A stretch of 64,000 nt of DNA from Rhizobium sp. 18065 (GTDB lineage: Bacteria; Pseudomonadota; Alphaproteobacteria; Rhizobiales; Rhizobiaceae): the NCBI RefSeq assembly GCF_902706095.1, contig NZ_CACSJP010000012.1:80998-144997 (forward strand), given 5' to 3'. Below are positions 35,892-43,562 of this stretch, in pieces. How positions within the stretch are numbered: position 1 is the first letter of the stretch; each line of letters starts with the position of its first letter. A program made the position numbers and the translations under genes. Under the pieces are notes generated by a model. It saw only the letters and a program-made list of their open reading frames with translations. It had not been told where the DNA came from and did no database searches.

Positions 35892-35920
35892 TCTGTAACA
35901 GGGATCGGGAGTGTTGGCAA
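35892..35920 (-). promoter_or_regulatory. Predicted ahcY promoter
   Basis: On the minus strand TTGCCA (35920-35915) and TACAGA (35897-35892) are separated by 17 bp, about 95 bp before the ahcY start. Confidence 0.55.
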
Positions 35921-35923
35921 TCT

Positions 35924-35953
35924 GACATAAAGAAGTCTTTATGTCTTTATGTC
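35924..35953. promoter_or_regulatory. Operator-like palindrome plus third half-site upstream of ahcY
   Basis: GACATAAAGA (35924-35933) and TCTTTATGTC (35936-35945) form a perfect inverted repeat with a two-base spacer. A third CTTTATGTC copy (35945-35953) follows at a 9-bp period. The cluster abuts the ahcY -35 element. Confidence 0.6.
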
Positions 35954-35960
35954 GGATGGA

Positions 35961-36239
35961 CTAAATCTCTTCGCCGAACTTGTCGGCGATCAGAGTTTCC
36001 AGCGCCTCTATGACGGCGATCGCCTGATTGCCGGTGGCGCTGACATGGATCGAGCATCCGGGGCTTGCGGCCAGCATCATCAGTCCCATGATCGACGTAC
36101 CGCCGACGGTGGTGCCGTCCTTGGACACGCTCACGGCCGCATCGAAGCCGCCGACCATCTGGACGAATTTCGCCGAAGCGCGTGCATGCAGTCCGCGTTT
36201 GTTGATGATCAGCATTTCGCGGGCGATCGGACCAGTCAT
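35961..36239 (-). CDS. ptsH: HPr-family phosphocarrier protein
   Basis: The 92-residue protein is an HPr/NPr-type phosphocarrier, with phospho-His18 in KRGLHARASAKF and Ser49 in GGTSIMGLMML, the likely HprK target. It lies downstream of hprK and the EIIA-Man gene, without an EI or a sugar permease nearby. This is the incomplete, regulatory phosphotransferase system typical of alphaproteobacteria, which controls rather than transports. Confidence 0.93.
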   Translation of the reverse strand: MTGPIAREMLIINKRGLHARASAKFVQMVGGFDAAVSVSKDGTTVGGTSIMGLMMLAASPGCSIHVSATGNQAIAVIEALETLIADKFGEEI

Positions 36240-36245
36240 GATGTC

Positions 36246-36647
36246 TTACTTTCCGCTGAGCACACGGCTGGCAACGTTGATGTATTTGCGCCCGGCTTCG
36301 GACGCCTCGATCAGCGCCCGGTCCATGTCATTGTCGCCGCGCACGCCGGCGAGCTTGATCAGCATCGGCAGGTTTACGCCGGCGATGACCTCGATCCGAC
36401 CGTTGTTCATGACAGAAATTGCAAGATTGGAAGGTGTCCCGCCAAACATGTCGGTGAGGATGATCACACCGTGGCCGTCATCGGCCCGCAGAACCGCGTC
36501 AAGAATGTCTTGACGGCGCTGGTCCATGTCATCATCCGGGCCGATCGAAACGGTCTCGACGTTTTTTTGTGGGCCGACGACATGCTCCACCGCATGGTGA
36601 AACTCTTCAGCCAGCTTGCCATGTGTGACAAGCACAAGTCCGATCAT
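36246..36647 (-). CDS. PTS mannose-type EIIA domain protein
   Basis: This 133-residue protein matches the IIA domain of the mannose family: phospho-His9 in LVLVTHGKLAEEFHHA, and GVIILTDMFGGTPSNLA. It lies 6 bp before ptsH. No IIB, IIC or IID genes are present here, so it is inferred to be a signalling phospho-acceptor of HPr rather than a sugar transporter subunit. Confidence 0.9.
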   Translation of the reverse strand: MIGLVLVTHGKLAEEFHHAVEHVVGPQKNVETVSIGPDDDMDQRRQDILDAVLRADDGHGVIILTDMFGGTPSNLAISVMNNGRIEVIAGVNLPMLIKLAGVRGDNDMDRALIEASEAGRKYINVASRVLSGK

Positions 36648-36755
36648 TCTTTACTGCCCCTTAGCGCAAACATTGGCCAAATAACGCAACACAGAGGCTC
36701 CGTCTATCAGCACGAGGCCATCTTGGCGATGAAAATGGGAAGTGCAAGCTCAGAA

Positions 36756-37202
36756 TCATACGCTCTGAATAAGGGCGAAGATATGGGAAAGTGGAAACCG
36801 GACAGACAAAGGAACACGGATAACGGGAAGGTGAATTGATGTTGTGACTTCCAATTGTTCATGCTCTGGGGGCAATCTGTCGGCTTCTGCCGATGCTACG
36901 GGCACGATTGCGTAGTGAAGCGGAGCCTGCTCGACCCACTGCATCCTGACGATACCGCTGTGGCGCAACTCGAGAAGCCCACGGATGCTGGCTGGCCCGC
37001 GTCCGATGATCTGGTCATCTCGGCGCGAAACGATGACCCGATCGTCGGAGATCAGTGCAGCGGATTTTCCGCTGAGGCGCGCTTCGGCCATGCAGTCGAA
37101 GGCCAAGGACGATTTTCCGGCCCCTGAAGGGCCAACAAAAATCAGACCTGTACCGTCAACAACGATGGCGGTCGCATGAATGTTATCGCCAAGGTCCGTC
37201 AT
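36756..37202 (-). CDS. hprK: HPr kinase/phosphorylase, short alphaproteobacterial form
   Basis: The 148-residue protein corresponds to the C-terminal catalytic half of the approximately 310-residue Gram-positive HprK; the N-terminal domain is absent, which is usual in alphaproteobacteria. Walker A is GPSGAGKS at 24-31, followed by LISDDRV. It phosphorylates HPr on Ser. The start overlaps the chvG stop (ATGA), so HprK is translationally coupled to the ChvG sensor kinase. Confidence 0.9.
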   Translation of the reverse strand: MTDLGDNIHATAIVVDGTGLIFVGPSGAGKSSLAFDCMAEARLSGKSAALISDDRVIVSRRDDQIIGRGPASIRGLLELRHSGIVRMQWVEQAPLHYAIVPVASAEADRLPPEHEQLEVTTSIHLPVIRVPLSVRFPLSHIFALIQSV

Positions 37203-38980
37203 ACAGGCGCATCGATCGGTAGGGTCAGAACGAAGCGTGCGCCCAGCAGCGTCTTGCTGTCCTGGTCGATGACATTCTCGGCCCGCAACGTCCCGCCATG
37301 CGCTTCGGCGATCTGTCGGCTGATCGACAGGCCAAGACCGGAATTCTGGCCAAAACTCTCGCCTTCAGGGCGATCTGTGTAGAAGCGTTCGAAAATGCGG
37401 TCGATATTCTCGGCCTGGATGCCGGGCCCGTTGTCTTCGATCTGCACCAGGCATCGTCCGCGTGTGCGCGACAGGCGAACCCTGATCCGGCCACCCTGTT
37501 CCGGGACGAAGGAGCGGGCGTTTTCGATCAGGTTGGTGATGATCTGCCCCAGACGCAGATCATGGCCATTGACCAGGAACCGAGCTTTGGAGCCGGGTTT
37601 CTGGTCGATGATATAGTCGATTTCTACAGCCTTCTTGCCGCTGCGGATTTCGCGCGAGATATCCACCAGGCTCGATAGCAGCACTTCCATGTCGACCGGC
37701 TTGGCATCGGAACGCGCCAGTTCGGCATCAAGGCGTGAGGCATCGGAAATATCGCTGATCAGCCGGTCGAGGCGCCGTACGTCGTGCTGGATGATATCCA
37801 TCAGCCGCTGCCGCGAATGATCGGACTTGGCCAGCGGCAGGGTCTCGACGGCGGACCGCAGCGAGGTGAGGGGGTTCTTCAGTTCATGGCTGACATCGGC
37901 CGCAAAGCTTTCGATCGCATCGATACGGTCATAGAGCGCGGTGGTCATCTCGCGCAAAGCGATCGACAGATTGCCGATTTCGTCCTGGCGGGCGGAGAAA
38001 TCCGGGATTTCCTCGCGCTCCCTGGCGCCGCGCCGCACCCTGATCGCCGCCGCGGCCAACCGGCGCAGTGGATTGGCGATGGTCGAGGACAGAAGCAGCG
38101 ACACGACGATGTTGACAAGCGTTGCGACGCCGAAGACGCGCATGATCGCCAGGCGCTCTGCGTGCACGATCTTGTCGATATCGCCGGCCTGGGTGGACAG
38201 CAGAAGCACACCGAGCACGGCGCGGAAACGCTGGACCGGCACGGCAACAGAAACGATCAGTTCGCCCTGATCCGTCACTCGGACCACGGCACCACGCACA
38301 CCGGTCAGCGCATTCATAACTTCCGGATAGATCGAACCGTCGCCGCCGGGTGCTTCCTTATAGACCGGCAGATTGCCCGGCTGCAGCACAGTGTTGAAGA
38401 TCCGCGCGACCCAATTGGTCAGACTGGAAGAATCGTTGTCCACCGGCGGCAGGTCGAAACGCAGGACCTGGCCGCGGGAATAGAGATGACGGGAATCGAG
38501 CAGCAGATTGGCATCGGCGTCGAACAGCCGGGCGCGGGTGCGGGTCGGCGAGATCAGCCGGCGCAACACGGGTGCGACGCGCTCCGGATTGATCGGAAAT
38601 TCCAGGTCTTCGTCATTCGGAACGGGCGTAATGCTTTGCCCGGCCTGCAGCTCCAGCAATTTCTCCGGGTCGATGGTGATCGAATTGGTGTCGACCGACG
38701 CCGATGCGGAAATCGCGCCGGCGATGATTTCCCCCTGTGTGAGCAGGCTCTCGACACGCGCGTCAATCAGGCCTTCGCGGAACTGATTGAGATACATGAT
38801 CCCGCCGACAAGGACGATCAGGGCAGCCAGATTGAAGAAGACAATCCGCCGCGTCAGGCTTGAAAACAGAGCATGGCCGAAGATGCGTCGGATAAGGGTG
38901 AACGGGTGGGTATAGAGCCGACGCGACTCCGAGGCGCCTTCCAGCTCCTCCAAGGTGTCTTCATCTACCTGCTTGGCCAA
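37199..38980 (-). CDS. chvG: ChvG (ExoS) sensor histidine kinase
   Basis: ChvG is the sensor of the ChvG/ChvI two-component system, which responds to acid and envelope conditions and is needed for plant or host association. The 593-residue protein has a transmembrane helix at about 48-64, a periplasmic domain of about 200 residues, a second helix (near IMRVFGVATLVNIVVSLLL), a HAMP region, the H-box ADVSHELKNPLTSL (His near 375) and the HATPase motifs LIENARSF, DNGPGI and GLGLSISRQIAEAHGG. Co-transcribed with chvI (95 bp upstream) and hprK. Confidence 0.95.
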   Translation of the reverse strand: MAKQVDEDTLEELEGASESRRLYTHPFTLIRRIFGHALFSSLTRRIVFFNLAALIVLVGGIMYLNQFREGLIDARVESLLTQGEIIAGAISASASVDTNSITIDPEKLLELQAGQSITPVPNDEDLEFPINPERVAPVLRRLISPTRTRARLFDADANLLLDSRHLYSRGQVLRFDLPPVDNDSSSLTNWVARIFNTVLQPGNLPVYKEAPGGDGSIYPEVMNALTGVRGAVVRVTDQGELIVSVAVPVQRFRAVLGVLLLSTQAGDIDKIVHAERLAIMRVFGVATLVNIVVSLLLSSTIANPLRRLAAAAIRVRRGAREREEIPDFSARQDEIGNLSIALREMTTALYDRIDAIESFAADVSHELKNPLTSLRSAVETLPLAKSDHSRQRLMDIIQHDVRRLDRLISDISDASRLDAELARSDAKPVDMEVLLSSLVDISREIRSGKKAVEIDYIIDQKPGSKARFLVNGHDLRLGQIITNLIENARSFVPEQGGRIRVRLSRTRGRCLVQIEDNGPGIQAENIDRIFERFYTDRPEGESFGQNSGLGLSISRQIAEAHGGTLRAENVIDQDSKTLLGARFVLTLPIDAPV

Positions 38981-39075
38981 ACTCCACCCCTTCGCCTGCC
39001 TTGCGCGCCGCTAGTCCGTGAGCCCCAGGTCTCACCGGGTCTCACCAGACTACCGCGATCAACGGGCAGGTTTGT

Positions 39076-39801
39076 TCACGCTGCTTCGCGGAAGCGGTAG
39101 CCCACGCCGTAAAGCGTTTCAATCATGTCGAAGTCCGTATCGACCATTTTGAACTTCTTGCGCAGCCGTTTGATGTGGCTGTCGATGGTTCGATCGTCGA
39201 CATAGACCTGCTCGTCGTAAGCCGCGTCCATCAGCGCGTCGCGGCTTTTGACCACGCCGGGTCGCTGTGCGAGCGACTGCAGGATGAGAAATTCGGTCAC
39301 GGTCAGGGTCACCGGATCGCCCTTCCAGGTGCAGGTATGGCGTTCCTGGTCCATCACCAGCTGGCCACGCTCGAGCGTCCGAGCCTGTTGCTCGGCCGTC
39401 GGCTTGCCGGGGCCGCCGATGGCGGACAGGTTTTCGCGATTGGCTGCGCGGCGCAGGATTGCCTTGACACGTTCTACCAGCAGTCGCTGCGAAAACGGCT
39501 TGGTGATGAAATCGTCGGCACCCATCTTCAGGCCGAACAACTCGTCGATTTCCTCGTCCTTGGAGGTAAGGAAGATGACAGGAATGTCGGATTTCTGGCG
39601 CAGACGGCGCAGCAGTTCCATACCGTCCATGCGCGGCATCTTGATGTCGAAGATGGCAAGCTGCGGGGGCCGCGCGAGCAGGCCGTCCAGCGCAGAGGCG
39701 CCATCGGTATAGGTCTCGACCTTGTATCCCTCTGCCTCGAGCGCGATCGAGACTGAAGTGAGGATATTGCGGTCGTCATCCACGAGCGCGATCGTCTGCA
39801 T
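39076..39801 (-). CDS. chvI: ChvI response regulator (OmpR/PhoB family)
   Basis: ChvI is the DNA-binding partner of ChvG. The product from the ATG at 39801 has 241 residues, starts MQTIALVDDDRNILTSVSIALEAEGYKVETY and carries phospho-Asp52 in LAIFDIKMPRMDG. The C-terminal winged helix has LTVTEFLILQSLAQRPGVVKSRDALMDAAYDEQVYVDDRTIDSHIKRLRKKF. Upstream in-frame ATGs at 39816 and 39822 are possible; family alignment favours 39801. Confidence 0.95.
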   Translation of the reverse strand: MQTIALVDDDRNILTSVSIALEAEGYKVETYTDGASALDGLLARPPQLAIFDIKMPRMDGMELLRRLRQKSDIPVIFLTSKDEEIDELFGLKMGADDFITKPFSQRLLVERVKAILRRAANRENLSAIGGPGKPTAEQQARTLERGQLVMDQERHTCTWKGDPVTLTVTEFLILQSLAQRPGVVKSRDALMDAAYDEQVYVDDRTIDSHIKRLRKKFKMVDTDFDMIETLYGVGYRFREAA

Positions 39802-40002
39802 GCTGTACGTCTCCATCGTCATGTAAGCGCTGCTCCTGGTGTGTAACCCAGCCCAGCTCTGGTGGCATGGCAGTGCTTAATGGGGATAAAGGTGGAACAA
39901 ATTGTGGCAAAGATAAAGGGACGATGTTGCTGAGGCTCTTGGCGCGCGCAGATCGCTGCCTGAAGCACTCTTTTGGGTTGTACTTTCCCTTGGAATGGAA
40001 CG

Positions 40003-40028
40003 GGAACTAAACGATTTAAAAATGCGTT
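40003..40028 (+). promoter_or_regulatory. Candidate EcfG (general stress sigma) promoter upstream of pckA
   Basis: GGAAC at 40003-40007, a 17-bp spacer and CGTT at 40025-40028 match the consensus of alphaproteobacterial general-stress ECF sigma factors (GGAAC-N16/17-CGTT). Predicted start about 125 bp before the pckA ATG. Confidence 0.55.
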
Positions 40029-40033
40029 TCGCA

Positions 40034-40050
40034 ATTTAAATCGATTAAAT
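40034..40050. promoter_or_regulatory. AT-rich palindromic motif upstream of pckA
   Basis: ATTTAAATCGATTAAAT is an imperfect palindrome centred on CG, the layout of LacI-family operators. A LacI-type regulator (PckR) controls pckA in Sinorhizobium; its binding here is inference. Confidence 0.35.
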
Positions 40051-40075
40051 AATTGATATCATTATATTATTCATG

Positions 40076-40091
40076 AAGGCACACTTGCCTT
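40076..40091 (+). promoter_or_regulatory. Small hairpin in the pckA leader
   Basis: AAGGCA and TGCCTT around a four-base loop. It lies 68 bp before the pckA ATG; no T run follows, so it is not a terminator. Confidence 0.35.
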
Positions 40092-40158
40092 TCTAAAATT
40101 CACCGACTAATTTCCACCTATTCAAGTATTGTGGCTCACGTTGAGAGGATGCGCGCCC

Positions 40159-41769
40159 ATGGAGGAATTCGGTGTAAATAACCCCGCAATTGGGGTCGCG
40201 ACGATCGGTCTCGGCAATGCCGCAAGCGTTCGCTACAACCTGGGCGAAGGCCTCCTGTACGAGGAATCGATTCGCCGCGGCGAAGCCGAAGTCACTGCGG
40301 ATGGCGCATTGCGCGCCTTGACTGGTCAGCACACCGGGCGTTCCGCCAAGGACAAGTTTGTCGTGCGAGACAGCAAGACGGATGGCCAGATCTGGTGGGA
40401 AAACAACAAACCACTGTCGCCTGAGCATTTTGCCGTCCTGCACCAGGACATGCTTGCTCACGCTGCAGGCAAGGACCTGTTCGTTCAGGATCTGATCGGT
40501 GGTGCCGACAAGCATAATGCACTTCCGACCCGCGTTGTGACGGAATTCGCCTGGCATTCGCTGTTCATTCGCAATCTTCTGATCCGTCCCGAACGGCCGG
40601 ATCTCGCTGCGTTTGTACCCAAGCTGACGATCATCGACCTTCCGAGCTTCCGCGCCGATCCAGGCCGCCACGGCTGCCGTAGCGAGACGGTCATTGCCTG
40701 CGACCTGGCCAATGGCATCGTTTTGATCGGCGGCACGTCCTATGCCGGTGAGATGAAGAAGTCGGTCTTCACGGTCCTCAATTACCTTCTGCCGCCAAAG
40801 GGCGTCATGCCGATGCATTGCTCGGCCAATGTCGGCCCGGATGGTGATGCGGCCGTCTTCTTCGGCCTGTCCGGCACTGGCAAGACGACGCTGTCGGCCG
40901 ATCCGAGCCGCACGCTGGTCGGCGACGACGAGCATGGCTGGGGCGAAAACGGCATCTTCAATTTCGAGGGTGGCTGCTACGCCAAGACCATCCGTCTGTC
41001 TGCCGAGGCCGAGCCGGAGATCTACGCCACGACCAAGCGCTTCGGCACCGTTCTCGAAAACGTCGTGCTCGACGAAAACCGCATTCCGGATTTCAACGAT
41101 GGATCGCTGACGGAAAATACCCGCTGTGCCTATCCGCTGCACTTCATTCCGAACGCATCCGAAACCGGTACGGCGCCACATCCTAAGACGATCATCATGT
41201 TGACGGCGGATGCCTTCGGCGTGTTGCCGCCGATCGCCCGTCTGACGCCTGAGCAGGCCATGTACCACTTCCTGTCCGGCTATACCGCCAAGGTGGCGGG
41301 AACGGAAAAGGGTGTAACCGAGCCGGAAGCAACGTTCTCGACCTGCTTCGGTGCGCCGTTCATGCCGCGTCATCCGACCGAATACGGCAACCTGCTGCGT
41401 GATCTGATCGCTCGTCATGAGGTCGACTGCTGGCTTGTCAACACCGGTTGGACCGGTGGCGCCTACGGCACCGGCAACCGCATGCCGATCAAGGCGACCC
41501 GCGCTTTGCTGACGGCTGCGCTGAAGGGTGAGTTGAAAAAGGCTGAGATGCGGACGGATCCGAACTTCGGATTTGCGGTTCCAGTGGTCGTGGACGGCGT
41601 CGATACCAGGATCCTCGATCCGCGTTCGACCTGGTCCGATGGTGCCGCTTATGACATGCAAGCGAAGAAACTGGTTGGCATGTTCATCAACAACTTCGCC
41701 AAGTTCGAAGCCCATGTCGATGGCAAGGTGCGCGAAGCGGCGCCGGGTGTTGCGATCGCAGCCGAGTAA
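40159..41769 (+). CDS. pckA: Phosphoenolpyruvate carboxykinase (ATP)
   Basis: PckA converts oxaloacetate and ATP to PEP, opening gluconeogenesis on C4-dicarboxylates. The 536-residue product starts MEEFGVNNPAIGVATIGLG. RSAKDKFVVRD, the kinase-1a loop FFGLSGTGKTTLSADP (about 235-250), FNFEGGCYAKTI and NTGWTGGAYGTGNRM are all present. Its promoter region carries an ECF-type motif. Adjacent to chvI as in other Rhizobiaceae. Confidence 0.98.
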   Translation: MEEFGVNNPAIGVATIGLGNAASVRYNLGEGLLYEESIRRGEAEVTADGALRALTGQHTGRSAKDKFVVRDSKTDGQIWWENNKPLSPEHFAVLHQDMLAHAAGKDLFVQDLIGGADKHNALPTRVVTEFAWHSLFIRNLLIRPERPDLAAFVPKLTIIDLPSFRADPGRHGCRSETVIACDLANGIVLIGGTSYAGEMKKSVFTVLNYLLPPKGVMPMHCSANVGPDGDAAVFFGLSGTGKTTLSADPSRTLVGDDEHGWGENGIFNFEGGCYAKTIRLSAEAEPEIYATTKRFGTVLENVVLDENRIPDFNDGSLTENTRCAYPLHFIPNASETGTAPHPKTIIMLTADAFGVLPPIARLTPEQAMYHFLSGYTAKVAGTEKGVTEPEATFSTCFGAPFMPRHPTEYGNLLRDLIARHEVDCWLVNTGWTGGAYGTGNRMPIKATRALLTAALKGELKKAEMRTDPNFGFAVPVVVDGVDTRILDPRSTWSDGAAYDMQAKKLVGMFINNFAKFEAHVDGKVREAAPGVAIAAE

Positions 41770-41792
41770 GTGTGGCTTCATACACTGACAGG

Positions 41793-41823
41793 AAGGCCCG
41801 GTGGAGTTTCACCGGGCCTTTTC
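41793..41823 (+). terminator. Intrinsic terminator of pckA
   Basis: AAGGCCCGGTG and CACCGGGCCTT around a six-base loop (GAGTTT), running into TTTTC. Confidence 0.9.
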
Positions 41824-41889
41824 TTGTCGCTTGCCATGTTGCTCTTTGTTGCCGATATGGAATGTCCGACAGACACGACGTGAAGAGCC

Positions 41890-42324
41890 ATGGCCAGCGA
41901 TCCGCTTTACATCAACAACCGCATAACCATCGCGGGTTGGGAACTGACCGAGCAGTTCGTCCTGGCCGGTGGACCCGGCGGCCAGAACGTCAACAAGGTT
42001 TCGACGGCAGTCCAGCTCTTCTTCAGCATCCTCGGATCTCCAGCTCTCAATGATCGTGTGAAGCAGAATGCGGCCAAGCTCGCCGGCAAGCGCCTGTCCA
42101 AGGAAGGCGTGCTGATGATCGAGGCCAACCGCTTTCGCAGCCAGGAACGCAATCGCGAAGATGCGCGCGAGCGGCTGAAGGAACTGATCCTGAAGGCCGC
42201 CGAACCGCCGCCACCACCGCGCCGGAAAACCAAGCCGACTAAAGGATCGGTGGAGCGCCGCCTGAAGGAAAAATCCGGTCGTTCCGAGGTGAAAAAAATG
42301 CGCGGCAGACCGGGTGGCGACTAA
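41890..42324 (+). CDS. arfB: Peptidyl-tRNA hydrolase ArfB (ribosome rescue)
   Basis: ArfB (YaeJ) rescues ribosomes stalled at the end of non-stop mRNA. The 144-residue protein has the RF-type loop GGPGGQNVNKVSTAV with GGQ at residues 30-32. Its C-terminal tail is rich in Lys/Arg (PPRRKTKPTK ... GRSEVKKMRGR), which in ArfB enters the mRNA channel. Start ATG at 41890. Followed by kbp. Confidence 0.92.
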   Translation: MASDPLYINNRITIAGWELTEQFVLAGGPGGQNVNKVSTAVQLFFSILGSPALNDRVKQNAAKLAGKRLSKEGVLMIEANRFRSQERNREDARERLKELILKAAEPPPPPRRKTKPTKGSVERRLKEKSGRSEVKKMRGRPGGD

Positions 42325-42409
42325 TTCAGTTGTCTTTAAATTAGAAAATAGCTTGTCTTTTGCAGGCCTCTGCAGTCATCTGGTCGATAACAACCAAGGA
42401 GGGCTACCG

Positions 42410-42883
42410 ATGGGCTTTTTCAATTTCATCAAGAGCGCCGGCAAGAAGCTTGGACTGGGCGGCGAGGACGAAGCGCCGGATGTCGAAGCGGTCAAGAAGG
42501 AACTCGCCTCCCACGATCTTGGCACGGACAAGGTTGACGTCGAAGTTGTCAATGACAAGATCGTGCTGAAGGGCGTGGTCAAGGATCAGTCGATTTTCGA
42601 AAAGGCTGTCGTGGCCGTTGGCAATACGCTGGGCATTTCCACGGTGGAAGCGACCGAGTTGAAGATCGCTGACGTGGAAAGTGCAGCGCCCGTCGCCGCG
42701 AAGGAACCTGTTTTTCATACGGTTAAGAAGGGCGACAATCTGTGGAAGATCGCCGAAGCCGCCTATGGCAAGGGCAAGGGTGCCAAGCATACGCTAATTT
42801 TTGAAGCGAACCGGCCGATGCTCAGCCATCCTGACAAGATCTATCCGGGCCAGGTGTTGCGCATCCCCCCGCTTGCCGACTAA
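42410..42883 (+). CDS. kbp: BON-LysM protein, Kbp/YgaU-like
   Basis: The 157-residue product has a BON domain (about 25-85) and a C-terminal LysM domain (about 107-156, with FHTVKKGDNLWKIAEAAYGKG and YPGQVLRIP), the architecture of E. coli Kbp, a cytoplasmic potassium-binding protein. The ATG at 42410 follows a strong AAGGAGGG; a longer upstream reading is not supported. No signal peptide is seen, which fits Kbp rather than an exported peptidoglycan-binding protein. Confidence 0.9.
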   Translation: MGFFNFIKSAGKKLGLGGEDEAPDVEAVKKELASHDLGTDKVDVEVVNDKIVLKGVVKDQSIFEKAVVAVGNTLGISTVEATELKIADVESAAPVAAKEPVFHTVKKGDNLWKIAEAAYGKGKGAKHTLIFEANRPMLSHPDKIYPGQVLRIPPLAD

Positions 42884-42919
42884 CCTCGTCCGAGGGCAAC
42901 GGAAGCAAAGACAACGAAC

Positions 42920-43540
42920 GTGAAAACAAGGCTGCCCCTCTCGGAGGGGCTTTTTCATTTTCCAGGCTATTTTGACCGGGCTGAACAGGACGTGCTGGTG
43001 ACTGCGGTGCGCGACGTGGTGGCAGAAGCGCCGTTGTATGTACCGGTCATGCCTGGCACCGGCAAAGCCATGTCGGTACGCATGACCAATTGCGGATCGC
43101 TCGGTTGGGTAACCGACAAGGAGCGCGGCTATCGCTACCAGGCGACACATCCCGTCACCGGCAGGCCTTGGCCGGCAATTCCGCAAATACTTCTTGATCT
43201 CTGGCGCGAAGTGTCCGGCTGCGACAGGGATCCGGAAGCCTGCCTTGTCAACTTCTACAGCGACGATGCCAAGATGGGCCTGCATCAGGACCGGGACGAG
43301 ACCGATTTTAACGCTCCCGTTGTCTCCGTTTCCCTCGGCAACAGTTGCCTCTTCCGCATCGGCGGATTGGAGCGCAAGGATCGAACCTGCTCGCTCAAGC
43401 TTGAAAGCGGCGATGTCTTTGTTCTGGGCGGAGCAGGCAGGCTCTGCTTTCACGGCGTCGACCGGATCTATCCCGAAACCTCGACACTTCTGAAAAACGG
43501 CGGCCGCATCAATCTGACCCTTCGCCGCGTCAATCCCTGA
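42920..43540 (+). CDS. alkB: AlkB-type 2-oxoglutarate/iron dioxygenase
   Basis: AlkB removes methyl lesions from DNA and RNA bases oxidatively. The 206-residue protein shows VRMTNCGSLGWVTDKERGYRY, NFYSDDAKMGLHQDRDE with iron ligands His122 and Asp124, the distal His178 in RLCFHGVDRI, and the 2-oxoglutarate arginines in RINLTLRR (Arg196, Arg202). The GTG at 42920 is the only start I find that includes the conserved N-terminal strand. An intrinsic terminator hairpin for kbp lies inside codons 5 to 12, so expression may be low or attenuated unless a promoter lies elsewhere. Confidence 0.9.
   Translation: MKTRLPLSEGLFHFPGYFDRAEQDVLVTAVRDVVAEAPLYVPVMPGTGKAMSVRMTNCGSLGWVTDKERGYRYQATHPVTGRPWPAIPQILLDLWREVSGCDRDPEACLVNFYSDDAKMGLHQDRDETDFNAPVVSVSLGNSCLFRIGGLERKDRTCSLKLESGDVFVLGGAGRLCFHGVDRIYPETSTLLKNGGRINLTLRRVNP
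42934..42955 (+). terminator. Intrinsic terminator overlapping the start of alkB
   Basis: GCCCCTC, loop TCG, GAGGGGC, then five T residues. It is well placed to end kbp transcription but lies inside the alkB frame. Confidence 0.8.
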
Positions 43541-43562
43541 TCCATAGCCGGCGTTATATCGC

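Larger units (their letters stand above)
39802..40158. other. 357-bp intergenic region between chvI and pckA
   Basis: No gene is supported here; a 562-codon antisense frame overlaps its right end and is a shadow of pckA. It carries the pckA promoter candidate at 40003-40028, an AT-rich stretch at 40012-40070 with a palindromic ATTTAAATCGATTAAAT motif, and a small hairpin at 40076-40091. The left half should hold the chvI promoter, but I see no strong match. Confidence 0.6.

Noticed and set aside
40093..41781. 562-codon open frame antisense to pckA
   Set aside because: It is the complement of a strongly conserved PEP carboxykinase; rich in Arg and His as expected from a shadow frame.
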